Positions 1 through 9,891 of a DNA stretch of 64,000 nucleotides are shown piece after piece. This DNA is from Pseudoroseicyclus_A sp041714655. GTDB taxonomy: Bacteria > Pseudomonadota > Alphaproteobacteria > Rhodobacterales > Rhodobacteraceae. The translations under genes were made by a program, and so were the position numbers. Numbering within the stretch: position 1 is the first letter of the stretch; every line of letters starts with the position of its first letter. The stretch covers positions 682,001-746,000 of the forward strand of contig NZ_CP168219.1 in assembly GCF_041714655.1 (NCBI RefSeq), read 5' to 3'. The notes under the pieces were generated by a model. That model was not told the origin of the DNA. It did not search any database and saw only the letters and a program-made list of their open reading frames with translations.

Positions 1-258
1 ATCGGCATCCGCCCGGAGGATCTGCGCCTCGGCGGCGACCTCAGCCTTCATGTCGAGGTGCTCGAACGCCTCGGCGGCTCCGCCGTCACCTATGGCACCG
101 AGCCCGGCGGCGGCCGCTTCTGCGCCATGCTGCCCGGCGACGCGCCGATCCATGAGGGCGAGACGCTGGCGCTTGGCGTGGCGCCCGAGGCCGTGCATGT
201 CTTCGATGGCGGGGGGCGGGTCATGCGCCGGCTCCGCGCCCCCGCGCTTGTCGCCTGA
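1..258 (+). CDS. Sugar ABC transporter ATP-binding protein, C-terminal end (partial)
   Basis: Only the last 85 codons are present; the 5' end lies outside the window. The reading frame opens with IGIRPEDLRL, the RPEDL signature of the TOBE-like regulatory domain that follows the nucleotide-binding domain in MalK/UgpC/MsmK-type importer ATPases. These couple ATP hydrolysis at the inner membrane to uptake of oligosaccharides or glycerol phosphate. The stop is followed after 10 bases by the next gene, so it is probably part of the same operon. With amino-sugar catabolic genes downstream, an amino-sugar or chito-oligosaccharide importer is likely, but substrate specificity cannot be read from the ATPase. 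Confidence 0.85.
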   Translation: MGIRPEDLRLGGDLSLHVEVLERLGGSAVTYGTEPGGGRFCAMLPGDAPIHEGETLALGVAPEAVHVFDGGGRVMRRLRAPALVA

Positions 259-268
259 GGGAGGGATC

Positions 269-1414
269 ATGCGCATCGTCACTGCGGGCATCGGCCTTCG
301 GGCCGGCTGGGTCCTGTCGCTCCTGAAAGAAACCATGCCGGAGGCGGAGGTGGTGGGCTACCACGACCCCCAGCCGACGCATCTGGAGATGATCGGCGAG
401 GGCGTGCCCGGCTATCCCTCGGTGGAGGAGATGCTGGCCGAGACCACGCCCGACCTCCTTTTCGTCGGCTCGCCCAACCGCTTTCATCTGGAGCAGATCC
501 GGGCAGGGCTCGACGCCGGGGTGCGGATCTTCACCGAAAAGCCGGTTGTTACCACGCTGGCGGAGACGATGGAGCTCGCCGAGCTCCTCCGCCTCCACGG
601 GACCGACCGGGTCATGGTCGGCCTCGTCCTGCGCTATTCGCAGCATATGGTCGACCTCCGGGCCGCGTTGGCCGACGGCGCCCTCGGCCCCATCACCTCG
701 CTCGAGGCCAACGAGCATATCGGCCCCTATCACGGCGCCTTCTTCATGCGCGACTGGCGGCGGAGCGTGGAGAATTCCGGCGGCTTCATGCTGGAGAAAT
801 GCTGCCACGACCTCGATCTCTACAACATGATCACCGCCTCGCGCCCCCGGCGCGTCGCCAGTTTCGGCGGGCGGCGGAGCTTTTTGCCCGAGCACGCGCC
901 GCGCTCGAACTCCGAGGCGGAGGTCTTCCACGTCAAGAAGAGCGTCTGGGGCAGCACGGAGGATCCCTTCACCTCCGACGGCGACATCATCGACTACCAG
1001 ACGGCGATCCTGGAGTATGAATCCGGCGCCTCCCTCGCCTTCCACACCAACCTCAACACGCCCGACGAGCACCGGCGCTTCTGCGTCATGGGCGCCCATG
1101 GCATGGCGGAGGGCGATTTCGTGCGCGGCTTCCTCAAGGTGACCCGGCGCGACGGGAGCGTCTACGCGGATCACGACTACACCAAGGGCGACCCCGCCCG
1201 CGCCTCGGCCCATTACGGCGCCGACCACATGATGGTCGCCGACATCGCCGCCTATCTGAGGGGCGAGGCCGAGAGCCTGCCCGTCGGCATCGTCGATGCG
1301 CTGGAGGCCGGCATCGCCGCGCTCGGGCTCGACGCGGCGCGGGCGCGGGGCGAGGTGCTGGACCTCTCGCCAGTCTGGGCGGAGTTCGACAACAAGCTCG
1401 GGAGGCTGGCATGA
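269..1414 (+). CDS. Gfo/Idh/MocA family oxidoreductase
   Basis: A 381-residue protein expected to be a cytosolic NAD(P)-dependent sugar or sugar-derivative dehydrogenase. The N-terminal Rossmann half begins MRIVTAGIG and carries the family motif EKPV (near residue 91), whose lysine is the usual catalytic/cofactor contact; the C-terminal half is the alpha/beta substrate domain with a CCHDLDL segment. The start ATG has GAGGGA just upstream and lies 10 bases after the transporter stop. The stop overlaps the next gene by four bases (ATGA). The context (transporter, SIS, ROK kinase, NagA) points to oxidation or epimerisation of an amino sugar or its glycoside. The exact substrate is unknown. Confidence 0.85.
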   Translation: MRIVTAGIGLRAGWVLSLLKETMPEAEVVGYHDPQPTHLEMIGEGVPGYPSVEEMLAETTPDLLFVGSPNRFHLEQIRAGLDAGVRIFTEKPVVTTLAETMELAELLRLHGTDRVMVGLVLRYSQHMVDLRAALADGALGPITSLEANEHIGPYHGAFFMRDWRRSVENSGGFMLEKCCHDLDLYNMITASRPRRVASFGGRRSFLPEHAPRSNSEAEVFHVKKSVWGSTEDPFTSDGDIIDYQTAILEYESGASLAFHTNLNTPDEHRRFCVMGAHGMAEGDFVRGFLKVTRRDGSVYADHDYTKGDPARASAHYGADHMMVADIAAYLRGEAESLPVGIVDALEAGIAALGLDAARARGEVLDLSPVWAEFDNKLGRLA

Positions 1415-2421
1415 GCGCGCCGAAGACCCCCGGCGCGCTGATGGCCGCCGAGCTTCTCGAGGCGCCCGGCGTCTTCGCCCGGGCCGCCACGCAGGACGCC
1501 GGTGAGGCCGCCCGCCTGCTCCAGGACGCGCCCGCCCTCTACACCGTCGCCCGCGGCTCCTCCGATGCCGCCGCCAATGTGCTGGCCTATGAGCTGATGC
1601 GCGAGACGGGCCTGCCCGTCACCTCGCTGCCGCCCTCGGTCTTCTCGATCGGGCAGGGGGTGCGGATGGCGGGGGCCGGGGCGCTGATCCTGTCGCAATC
1701 GGGCGCCTCCGATGATCTCGTGCGCACCGCGCGGGGGCTCCGTGCCGCCGGGGGGCGGGTGGTGGCGATCACCAATGTCGCGGGCTCGCCGGTCGAGGCG
1801 GAGGCGGAGGTGACGCTGCCCATCGGCGCCGGCGAGGAGCGCGCCGTCCCCGCCACCAAGAGCGTCACGGGCGCCATCGGCGCGGGCATGGCGCTGATCT
1901 CGGCCCTCGCCCCGGGCTATGGCGGCCGCGCTGAAGCCTCCGCCGAGGCCATCGCGGCGCTCGAGACCACCGAGACCCCGCAGGCCGACGCCCTCCGCGC
2001 CGCGCTGCTGCGCAACCCCCATGTCTATGTCGTCGGCCGCGACACCGGCTATGGCGCCGCTCATGAGCTGGCGCTGAAGATCAAGGAGACCTGCGCGATC
2101 CATGCCGAGGCCTATTCGGCGAGCGAGGTGCTGCACGGGCCGCTGCAACTTGTCACGCGGCCTCTGCTGGTGATCCTCCTCGACACCGGCCAGCCCTTCG
2201 TGCAGGAGAGCCTCGGCACCGCAGAGGCCCGCTTCCGGGCCGCCGGCGGCACTGTTCTCAGGCTCTCGCCCGCCGATCTCGGCCCGGGCGCCCTCACCCC
2301 GGCCGCGGCGGCGGCGCTGATGCTGATGATGGTCTATCCGGTCATTCTCGGCGCGGCCCGTGCCCTCGGCCATGACCCGGACGCGCCCGCGACCCTGTCG
2401 AAGGTCACGCAGACGACATGA
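1411..2421 (+). CDS. SIS-domain sugar isomerase/deaminase (GlmS C-terminal-like, NagB-II type)
   Basis: 336 residues with two tandem SIS domains like the isomerase half of GlmS but no glutaminase domain. Visible signatures are ARGSSDAA, SQSGASDDL, ATKSVTG and the catalytic-region block ALKIKETCAIHAEAYS followed by HGPLQL, matching the Lys/Glu and His positions used in ring opening and deamination by GlmS. This architecture is that of NagB-II glucosamine-6-phosphate deaminases, which would convert GlcN-6-P to fructose-6-P and ammonia after NagA. It overlaps both neighbours by four bases, indicating translational coupling. No classical NagB is in view, so this protein or the next could replace it. 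Confidence 0.8.
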   Translation: MSAPKTPGALMAAELLEAPGVFARAATQDAGEAARLLQDAPALYTVARGSSDAAANVLAYELMRETGLPVTSLPPSVFSIGQGVRMAGAGALILSQSGASDDLVRTARGLRAAGGRVVAITNVAGSPVEAEAEVTLPIGAGEERAVPATKSVTGAIGAGMALISALAPGYGGRAEASAEAIAALETTETPQADALRAALLRNPHVYVVGRDTGYGAAHELALKIKETCAIHAEAYSASEVLHGPLQLVTRPLLVILLDTGQPFVQESLGTAEARFRAAGGTVLRLSPADLGPGALTPAAAAALMLMMVYPVILGAARALGHDPDAPATLSKVTQTT

Positions 2422-3500
2422 CCCCCACGAGTGCCGATCCCTTGCAGCGCTGGGCCACCTGGACGGAGCTTTCCGCCCAGCCCGGCATCTGGGCGCGCTG
2501 GGCGGCGGCGTGGGATGCCGGGCCGGCGCGGGCCTTCGTGGCGGCGCAGGGCGCGCGCGAGGTCTGGTTCTGCGGGGCCGGAACCTCCGCCTATATCGGC
2601 GAGATCGCGGCAGCGGGGCTGGAAGGGCAGGGCGCCTTCCGCGCGGTGCCGACGACGGATATCGTTGCCCGGCCAAGTGCTTACCTGACTGGCCGCGCGC
2701 CCCTCATCGTCCAGTTCGGCCGCTCGGGCGACTCGCCCGAAAGCCGCGGCCTCATGGCGGCGATGGATGCGCTGGCGCCCGAGGCGCCGCGGCTCCACAT
2801 CACCTGCAACGAAGCGGGCGCGCTGGCGACCGCCCCGGCCACCGGCCCCGCCCATGTCGTGACCCTGCCGGCGGAGACGCATGACAGCGGCTTCGCCATG
2901 ACCTCCAGTTTCTCGACGATGCTGCTGACGGCGCTGGCGATCTTCGACCCGGCGGGCGATATCGCCCGGCTGCCCGCCATGGGCGCGGCGCTGCAGGGGC
3001 TGATCCCCGATTACCGCCGCCATGCCGCCCGCGGCGCCCCGCCGGAGCGGATCGTCTTCCTCGGCACCGGGGCGCTCCACGGCGCCGCGCGCGAGGCGGC
3101 GCTGAAGGTCATGGAGCTGACGGGCGGGAAGGTCGCCGCGCTCGCCGAGACCATGCTCGGTTTCCGCCACGGGCCGAAGAGCTTCATCCAGCCGGGCACG
3201 AAGATCATCGCCTTCACCTCGTCGGAGCCCCATGCGGCGCGCTACGAGCGCGACCTCATCGGCGAGCTTCGGGCGCAATTCCCCAAGGCGCGGCTCTGCG
3301 CCATCGGGGCGGAAGGCGACACGCCCGTGCCGATGCCGCATGGCGACGCCTGGGCCGCACCGCTACTCGTCGCCGCCGCGCAGGTCATGGGCGTGACCTG
3401 GGGCGCGGCGCTCGGCCTCGATGTCGACGATCCCTTCGCCGGCGCCGGCACGCTCAGCCGCGTCGTCTCCGGCGTGCGGCTGCATGAGGTGGCGCCATGA
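2418..3500 (+). CDS. SIS-domain protein, AgaS-like ketose/aldose isomerase or deaminase
   Basis: 360 residues, a second and different double-SIS protein. CGAGTSAY and QFGRSGDSPES mark the first SIS domain. The block AALKVMELTGGK followed by FRHGPKSF is characteristic of AgaS/tagatose-6-phosphate isomerase-type proteins, which deaminate galactosamine-6-P or interconvert related phosphosugars. It is translationally coupled to the preceding SIS gene and the following kinase by ATGA-type overlaps. Having GlmS-like and AgaS-like members side by side suggests that the operon handles two amino sugars, or that one enzyme has a specialised role. That is inference; the family assignment is firm. Confidence 0.8.
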   Translation: MTPTSADPLQRWATWTELSAQPGIWARWAAAWDAGPARAFVAAQGAREVWFCGAGTSAYIGEIAAAGLEGQGAFRAVPTTDIVARPSAYLTGRAPLIVQFGRSGDSPESRGLMAAMDALAPEAPRLHITCNEAGALATAPATGPAHVVTLPAETHDSGFAMTSSFSTMLLTALAIFDPAGDIARLPAMGAALQGLIPDYRRHAARGAPPERIVFLGTGALHGAAREAALKVMELTGGKVAALAETMLGFRHGPKSFIQPGTKIIAFTSSEPHAARYERDLIGELRAQFPKARLCAIGAEGDTPVPMPHGDAWAAPLLVAAAQVMGVTWGAALGLDVDDPFAGAGTLSRVVSGVRLHEVAP

Positions 3501-4414
3501 CTGCGGCGGGGATCGACATCGGCGGCACAAAGATCGAGACGCAGATCTTCGGGGCGTCGTGGGAGCGGCTGGAGACCGCCCGCACGGGCACGCCCGCCAC
3601 CTACGAGGCGCTCGTCGCCGCCATCGCCGCGCAGGTGCGCTGGGCCATGGAGCGGCTGCCCGAGGGCGCGCCCATCGGCGTCGGCGCCGCGGGCCTCATC
3701 AACCCGGCGACCGGCCTCGCGCTTGCCGCCAACCTGCCGGTGACGGGCAAGCCCTTTCCCGCCGATGTCGCCGCCGCCGCCGGGCGGAGCGTCACTTTCG
3801 TCAACGATTGCCGGGCCTTCGCCCTGTCGGAGGCCGTCTTCGGCGCCGCGAAGGGCCGCTCCCCCGCCGTCGGGCTGATCCTCGGCACCGGCGTCGGCGG
3901 CGGCGTGGTGGTGGGCGGCCGGTTGGTGCAGGGCCTCTCCGCCGTCGGCGGCGAGTTCGGCCATGCCTATGCGCCGGCGCATCTGGTGGTGGAGCACGGG
4001 CTCCCCATCCGCCGCTGCGGCTGCGGGCGGACGGGCTGCTTCGAGACCTATGTCGCCGGCCCCGGCCTCGCCCGGCTCGCCGAGACGCTGACCGGCCGGC
4101 CGATGACCCCGCCGGAGCTGGTAGAGGCCCGCTCGAGCGACCCCGCCGCCGCGAAGGTCTGGGACATCTGGTGCCAGATCACCGCCGAGATGCTGATGAC
4201 GCTCATCTGCATGGTGGACCCCGCCGTGATCGTCCTCGGCGGCGGGCTCTCGCAGATCCCCGGCCTGACCGATGACCTGACCGCCGCGCTCGGCCGCGCC
4301 CAGCTCAGCGGCTTTTCCATCCCCGAGCTGGTGCTGGCGGAGGGCGGCGAGGCCTCCGGCGCGCGCGGGGCGGCCTATGCGGCGGCGACAGCAGGGGAGG
4401 CGCCCCATGGCTGA
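3497..4414 (+). CDS. nagK: ROK family sugar kinase (N-acetylglucosamine kinase-like)
   Basis: 305 residues. ROK kinases phosphorylate glucose, GlcNAc, ManNAc or similar sugars with ATP in the cytosol. Visible features are the phosphate-binding start DIGGTK, catalytic Asp in FVNDCRAFAL, the glycine-rich LGTGVGGG, EFGH, and the zinc-binding cluster RRCGCGRTGCFETY, the ROK CxCGxxGCxE signature. Length fits the family and no helix-turn-helix precedes the kinase domain, so it is an enzyme rather than a NagC-type repressor. Its last eight bases overlap nagA. In this operon it would make GlcNAc-6-P (or GalNAc-6-P) for NagA. The symbol is functional inference. Confidence 0.8.
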   Translation: MTAAGIDIGGTKIETQIFGASWERLETARTGTPATYEALVAAIAAQVRWAMERLPEGAPIGVGAAGLINPATGLALAANLPVTGKPFPADVAAAAGRSVTFVNDCRAFALSEAVFGAAKGRSPAVGLILGTGVGGGVVVGGRLVQGLSAVGGEFGHAYAPAHLVVEHGLPIRRCGCGRTGCFETYVAGPGLARLAETLTGRPMTPPELVEARSSDPAAAKVWDIWCQITAEMLMTLICMVDPAVIVLGGGLSQIPGLTDDLTAALGRAQLSGFSIPELVLAEGGEASGARGAAYAAATAGEAPHG

Positions 4415-5546
4415 CCTTTGGCTCGCACCCGATCAGCTCTTCGACGGCGAGCGCCTGCACGCCGGGCTCGGCATCCGGCTCGCCTCCGGCCGCGTCGCCG
4501 AGATCGCCAAGGCGCCCCCCGGCGCCCGTCCGCTCAAGGGCACGATCACCCCGGGCTTCCTCGACCTGCAGGTCAACGGCGGCGGCGACGTCCTTCTCAA
4601 CGCCGACCCGAGCGCCGCCGGCATCGCCCGCATCCTCGCCGCGCACCGCCGCTTCGGCACCGTGGGCGTGATGCCGACCGTCATCACCGACGCGCCGGAG
4701 GTGCTGGAGGCCGCCGCTGAGGCCGCCCTCGCCGCCCGCGACCAGCCGGGGATGCTCGGGCTTCATATCGAGGGGCCGCATATCTCCATGCCCCGCCGGG
4801 GCACCCATGCCGCCCGCTACGTGCGCCCGCTGTCGGCGGAGACGATCGCCCTCGTCACCCGCCTCCGCGCCGCCGGCCTCGCCGTGATGATCACCGTCGC
4901 GCCCGAGGCCACGGACGCCGCCGGGATCGCGGCGCTGGCCGCGACGGGGGCCATCGTCTCCCTCGGCCATTCCGACGCGACGGCGGAGGAGGTGCGCGGC
5001 GCGCTCGAAGCCGGGGCCCGGTGTTTCACCCATCTTTTCAACGCCATGTCGCCGATGCTCAACCGGGCGCCCGGCGTAGTCGGCGCGGCGATCAACTCCG
5101 AAGCCCATGCCGGTATCATCGTCGACGGCGTGCATGTCGCCGACGAGATGGTGGCCCTCGCGCTCCGCGCCCGGCCGGTGGCGGACCGGATGTTCCTCGT
5201 CTCCGATGCCATGCCGACGGTGGGCGGCCGCCCCAGCTTCACGCTCTACGGCGAGGAGATCCGCGTCGAGGACGGCCGGCTCGTCAATCACGAGGGCTCG
5301 CTCGCCGGCGCCCATGTGACCATCGCCGACAGCCTCGCCCGGCTCGTCACGCGCATAGGCCTCGCCCCCGAGGCGGCGCTGCGCATGGCCGTGACCGTGC
5401 CCGCCGGGCTCATCGGCGCGCCCGCCCTCGCGGGCCTTCTGGGGCGGGCGGCGGAGGATGTGCTCCTCCTCGCGCCCGACTGGCGTTATGCCGGGAATCT
5501 GGGCGAGATTGCCGCACCTTCGCCTGCGTCGCAGCCCGGGCGGTGA
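4407..5546 (+). CDS. nagA: N-acetylglucosamine-6-phosphate deacetylase
   Basis: 379 residues of the amidohydrolase superfamily; removes acetate from GlcNAc-6-P to give GlcN-6-P. Key segments are visible in order: GFLDLQVNGGGD, the metal-binding HIEGPHIS, SLGHSDAT, THLFNAMSPM, IIVDGVHV and the catalytic Asp in VSDAMPTVGG. The ATG at 4407 is preferred because AGGGGAGG precedes it and because MADLWLAPDQLFDG is the normal NagA beginning; an in-frame start 30 bases earlier would add an Arg-rich leader. It overlaps the kinase gene by eight bases. With the two SIS proteins it forms the core of the amino-sugar pathway to fructose-6-P. Confidence 0.92.
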   Translation: MADLWLAPDQLFDGERLHAGLGIRLASGRVAEIAKAPPGARPLKGTITPGFLDLQVNGGGDVLLNADPSAAGIARILAAHRRFGTVGVMPTVITDAPEVLEAAAEAALAARDQPGMLGLHIEGPHISMPRRGTHAARYVRPLSAETIALVTRLRAAGLAVMITVAPEATDAAGIAALAATGAIVSLGHSDATAEEVRGALEAGARCFTHLFNAMSPMLNRAPGVVGAAINSEAHAGIIVDGVHVADEMVALALRARPVADRMFLVSDAMPTVGGRPSFTLYGEEIRVEDGRLVNHEGSLAGAHVTIADSLARLVTRIGLAPEAALRMAVTVPAGLIGAPALAGLLGRAAEDVLLLAPDWRYAGNLGEIAAPSPASQPGR

Positions 5547-5589
5547 CATTTCCGTAAAACCTGCCATAGCCTTGGGTTCAGGAGGGCGA

Positions 5590-6324
5590 ATGCCGGAACT
5601 GAAGGACAGGGATGCCATGGCCAACGACCGCCGCCGCGCTGCGCGGGGCAGCGGCAGCGCCGAGGCGAGCGCGGAGGCGCTGGAACGTGTGCTCGCCGAG
5701 CTGGCACCGTCTTGGGCGGCCGTTGCCGCCGTGCCGGTGGCCGAGGCGGAGCCGCTCCATCCGGATGAGACGACCTTCGTCGCCCGCGCCGTCGCCTCGC
5801 GCCAGGCCGAATTCGCCGCCGGCCGGACCGCGGCGCGCAAGGCCCTGGCGCGACTCGGCTGCGGGCCGCTGCCGATCCCGGTCGGCGCTCAGCGCGCGCC
5901 CGTCTGGCCGGAGGGCTTCATCGGCTCGATCACCCATACCGGCGGCTGGGCGGCCGCCATCGTCGCCCGGGCCGCGCCCGGCCGGGCACTCGGGCTCGAC
6001 ATCGAGCAGAACGGCCGAGTGACGGATGATATCGCCTTCTCGATCCGCGCGGCGGGCGAGTGGCTCCGCCCCGAGGAAACGGCGGCCCTGGCACCCGGTG
6101 GCTACGCGCCGGAGACGCTGCGCTTCGCCGCCAAGGAGGCCGCGTTCAAGGCCTACTGGCCCGCCAACCGCCGCATGCTGGGTTTCTCCGACACCCGTGT
6201 AGGCTTCCTGCCGCCGCGTGTGCTGCTGCCGGTCAGCGCCCCGCCCCTCAACGGTTCGCGGCACATGCCTTTTGCCTACGGCCGGAGCGGCCCGCTCGTG
6301 GTGGCGCTGGCGGCCTTCGGCTGA
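5590..6324 (+). CDS. 4'-phosphopantetheinyl transferase family protein
   Basis: 244 residues of the EntD/Sfp-like family, which transfers phosphopantetheine from CoA to a Ser of carrier proteins. Seen are the N-terminal arginine-rich block ASRQAEFAAGRTAARKAL, SITHTGG, the metal-binding GLDIEQ and AAKEAAFKAYW (KEAxxK signature). The ATG at 5590 is chosen because a strong AGGAGGG lies just before it; a second in-frame ATG is at 5617. It follows nagA after 43 bases on the same strand. It is probably transcribed with or after that operon but is functionally unrelated. No polyketide or peptide synthetase is in the window, so the carrier-protein target is unknown. Confidence 0.85.
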   Translation: MPELKDRDAMANDRRRAARGSGSAEASAEALERVLAELAPSWAAVAAVPVAEAEPLHPDETTFVARAVASRQAEFAAGRTAARKALARLGCGPLPIPVGAQRAPVWPEGFIGSITHTGGWAAAIVARAAPGRALGLDIEQNGRVTDDIAFSIRAAGEWLRPEETAALAPGGYAPETLRFAAKEAAFKAYWPANRRMLGFSDTRVGFLPPRVLLPVSAPPLNGSRHMPFAYGRSGPLVVALAAFG

Positions 6325-6411
6325 AAAAGCGGACGGGAAGGGGAGAGCGCGAGACGCGGCCATGGCGCGCGCCCGATGGCGCGGCGTCTGTCTTGTCCTG
6401 ATGGGGAAAAG

Positions 6412-6486
6412 TGGCAGCCCGTAGGGGAATCGAACCCCTCTTTCCAGGTTGAAAACCTGGCGTCCTAACCGATAGACGAACGGGCC
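6412..6486 (-). tRNA. tRNA-Glu (UUC anticodon)
   Basis: A 75-nt cloverleaf on the reverse strand. The 7-bp acceptor stem pairs the first bases GGCCCGT with ACGGGCT, followed by discriminator G and an encoded CCA. The anticodon arm is CCAGG, loop TTTTCAA, CCTGG, giving anticodon TTC. The T-arm carries GGTTCGATTCC. It lies between the phosphopantetheinyl transferase gene and recJ. Confidence 0.96.
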
Positions 6487-6521
6487 GCGCTTGGCGTGCG
6501 GCGTGATCTAGCCAAAGCCCC

Positions 6522-6543
6522 ACCCCTCTGCAAGGGGGTTTTT
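6522..6543 (+). terminator. Possible intrinsic terminator
   Basis: A short hairpin CCCCT / AGGGG with a five-base loop is followed directly by GTTTTT, reading on the forward strand. It could stop transcripts coming from the amino-sugar operon before they run into the recJ 3' end. The stem is only 5-6 bp, so this is tentative. Confidence 0.4.
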
Positions 6544-6567
6544 CACGAAATCCGTGAGGAGCCGCCG

Positions 6568-8310
<1,743 letters not shown>

Positions 8311-8371
8311 GCCGCCTCTTTGGGCCGCGCCGGGCGGCGGTGCAACCCCGGGAGGCCTCCTTGCGCCGCGC

Positions 8372-8424
8372 CCCCTTTCATCTGGCCAAAAATATCGCTG
8401 GGGGTGTGGGGGCAGCGCCCTCAC
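8372..8424 (+). repeat. Short intergenic repeat A, copy 1 (conserved 23-mer plus hairpin)
   Basis: A 23-base block, CCCCTTTCATCTGGCC followed by AAAAATA, is identical to one at 46066-46088. Eleven bases later comes a hairpin, GTGGGGGC / GCCCTCAC with loop AGC and one G-T wobble. The second copy has a hairpin in the same place with different but fully paired bases, so the structure rather than the sequence is kept. Confidence 0.7.
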
Positions 8425-8427
8425 GTC

Positions 8428-8668
8428 TGCCCCTGCAACCGAGCACCCCGATGCCGCGCAGGGCGAGCGCCGGCCCGTGGGGTGGCGCGCCTGACGGTTG
8501 AGCTGAGCGCTTTATGTTGACACCCCGCCCTCGCTCACCGCCGCGCCTGCCCTGACCGGAGCGCCAGCCCGCGGGACGGGCCGGCGCTCGCCCTGCGCCT
8601 GCGGCGCGCACCGGGCGGGGTCCTCGCATCACTGTCGCGCCGACGGCGGGCCCGAAAACCCACCCTAC
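8428..8668 (-). repeat. MITE-like palindromic element, diverged copy
   Basis: In reverse orientation this stretch resembles the element at 20097-20363. Both contain the arm GCAGGGCGAGCGCCGGCCCG and its inverted partner, a central part reading like CTTTATGTTGAC versus CTTTATGGTGCC, and the outer end CCCACCCTAC at 8659-8668. The outer TIR nearest recJ is not recognisable. Boundaries are approximate and several indels are present, so it appears to be an old, decayed copy. Confidence 0.65.
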
Positions 8669-8814
8669 GCCTTTCTGCGGAGGTGCTCCCCACGGCACCC
8701 CGCGAGCCCGCCGGAAAGGGCGGGCTGAGCCGCCCTTCGGCGCCTCCCCGCCGGCCCCACTGGCCAGCGCCCCGCCCCGGCGGTAAGACCCCCGGAGCCT
8801 TCGAGGAATCGCCA

Positions 8815-9891
8815 ATGTCGCCCCGTCCGCAGCCCGGCCTGATGGAGATCGCCCTCTACCAGGGCGGCGCCAGCGCCATTCCGGGCCAGAGCTCCGTCCT
8901 GAAGCTCTCCTCCAACGAGAACCCGCTGGGGCCCCCGCCCGCCGCCATCGCCGCCATCCGCGAGGCCGCGCCCCGCGCGCATCTCTACCCGCCGACCGAC
9001 CATGCCGCCCTCCGCGCCGCCATCGCCGAGGTCCACGGGCTCGACCCCGCCCGCATCATCTGCGGCGTCGGCTCCGACGAGGTGCTGCAATTCGTCACGC
9101 AGGCCTATGCCGGCCCGGGGGACGAGATCATCCACACCGAGCACGGCTTCTCGATGTATCCGATCCTCGCCCATATGGCCGGTGCCACGCCCGTCTGCGT
9201 GCCGGAGAAGGAGCGCCGGGTCGACCCCGCCGCCATCCTCGCCGCGGTGACGGAGCGGACGCGCGTCGTCCTCGTCACCAATCCCGGCAACCCCACCGGC
9301 ACGATCCTCTCCGAGGAGGAGCTGACGGCGCTCGCCGATGCGCTGCCGGCGGAGGTCATCCTCGTCATCGACGCGGCCTATATCGAGTTCGCCGGCGGGG
9401 CGGAGGGCGGGCTCTCGCTTGCCGCCTCCCGCCCCAATGTGCTCGTCACGCGGACCTTCTCGAAGCTTTACGGCCTCGGGGGCCTGCGCATCGGCTGGGG
9501 CTATGCGGCGGCGGAGCTCATCGAGGTGATGACCCGCATCCGTCAGCCCTTCAACCTGAGCGTGATCCAGCTCGCCGCCGCCGAGGCCGCCCTGCGCGAC
9601 CGCGACTGGGTGGCGCGCTGCACCGCGCTCAATGCCGCCCAGCGGGCCCGGCTGACCGGGGCGCTCCACGCCCTCGGCATCGCCTGTGACGAGAGCCACG
9701 CCAACTTCGTCCTCGCCCGCTTCGGCTCCGAGGCCGAGGCCGCCGCCGCCGATGCCGCCCTCAAGGCCGAGGGGATCATCGTCCGCCGCGTGACGGGCTA
9801 CGGCTTCCCCGAAGCCCTGCGCATCACGGTGGGCGACGAGGCCGGCACCACCCGCGTCATCGACGCCCTCACGGCCTGGAGGCGCGCATGA
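8815..9891 (+). CDS. hisC: Histidinol-phosphate aminotransferase
   Basis: 358 residues, class I/II PLP-dependent aminotransferase. It converts imidazole acetol phosphate to histidinol phosphate in histidine synthesis; homologues next to tyrA may also act on aromatic amino acids. Visible are the HisC-type LSSNENPLGPP at residues ~31-41, NPGNPTGT, VIDAAYIEF, the PLP-binding Lys in TRTFSKLYGLGGLRIGW, and the C-terminal LRITVG. The start ATG follows GAGGAA by seven bases. The stop overlaps tyrA by four bases. The hisC-tyrA pair is a common arrangement in alphaproteobacteria and supports a dual role in aromatic amino acid biosynthesis. Confidence 0.93.
   Translation: MSPRPQPGLMEIALYQGGASAIPGQSSVLKLSSNENPLGPPPAAIAAIREAAPRAHLYPPTDHAALRAAIAEVHGLDPARIICGVGSDEVLQFVTQAYAGPGDEIIHTEHGFSMYPILAHMAGATPVCVPEKERRVDPAAILAAVTERTRVVLVTNPGNPTGTILSEEELTALADALPAEVILVIDAAYIEFAGGAEGGLSLAASRPNVLVTRTFSKLYGLGGLRIGWGYAAAELIEVMTRIRQPFNLSVIQLAAAEAALRDRDWVARCTALNAAQRARLTGALHALGIACDESHANFVLARFGSEAEAAAADAALKAEGIIVRRVTGYGFPEALRITVGDEAGTTRVIDALTAWRRA

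Larger units (their letters stand above)
8311..8814. other. Gene-free region with two repeat families
   Basis: 504 bases between the start of recJ (reverse) and hisC (forward). No convincing gene is present. It holds a short conserved block plus hairpin (8372-8424) also found before lysA, and a diverged copy of the MITE-like palindromic element (about 8428-8668). Promoters for recJ and hisC must also lie here, but I cannot recognise good hexamers. Confidence 0.7.

Noticed and set aside
8372..8424. Repeat A as an ordinary intrinsic terminator
   Set aside because: No T-tract, and copy 1 lies upstream of recJ rather than downstream of a gene on its strand.
8378..8815. Possible small proteins in the recJ-hisC spacer
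   Set aside because: The frames run through the repeat A hairpin and the MITE-like copy and have Arg/Gly/Pro-rich composition.
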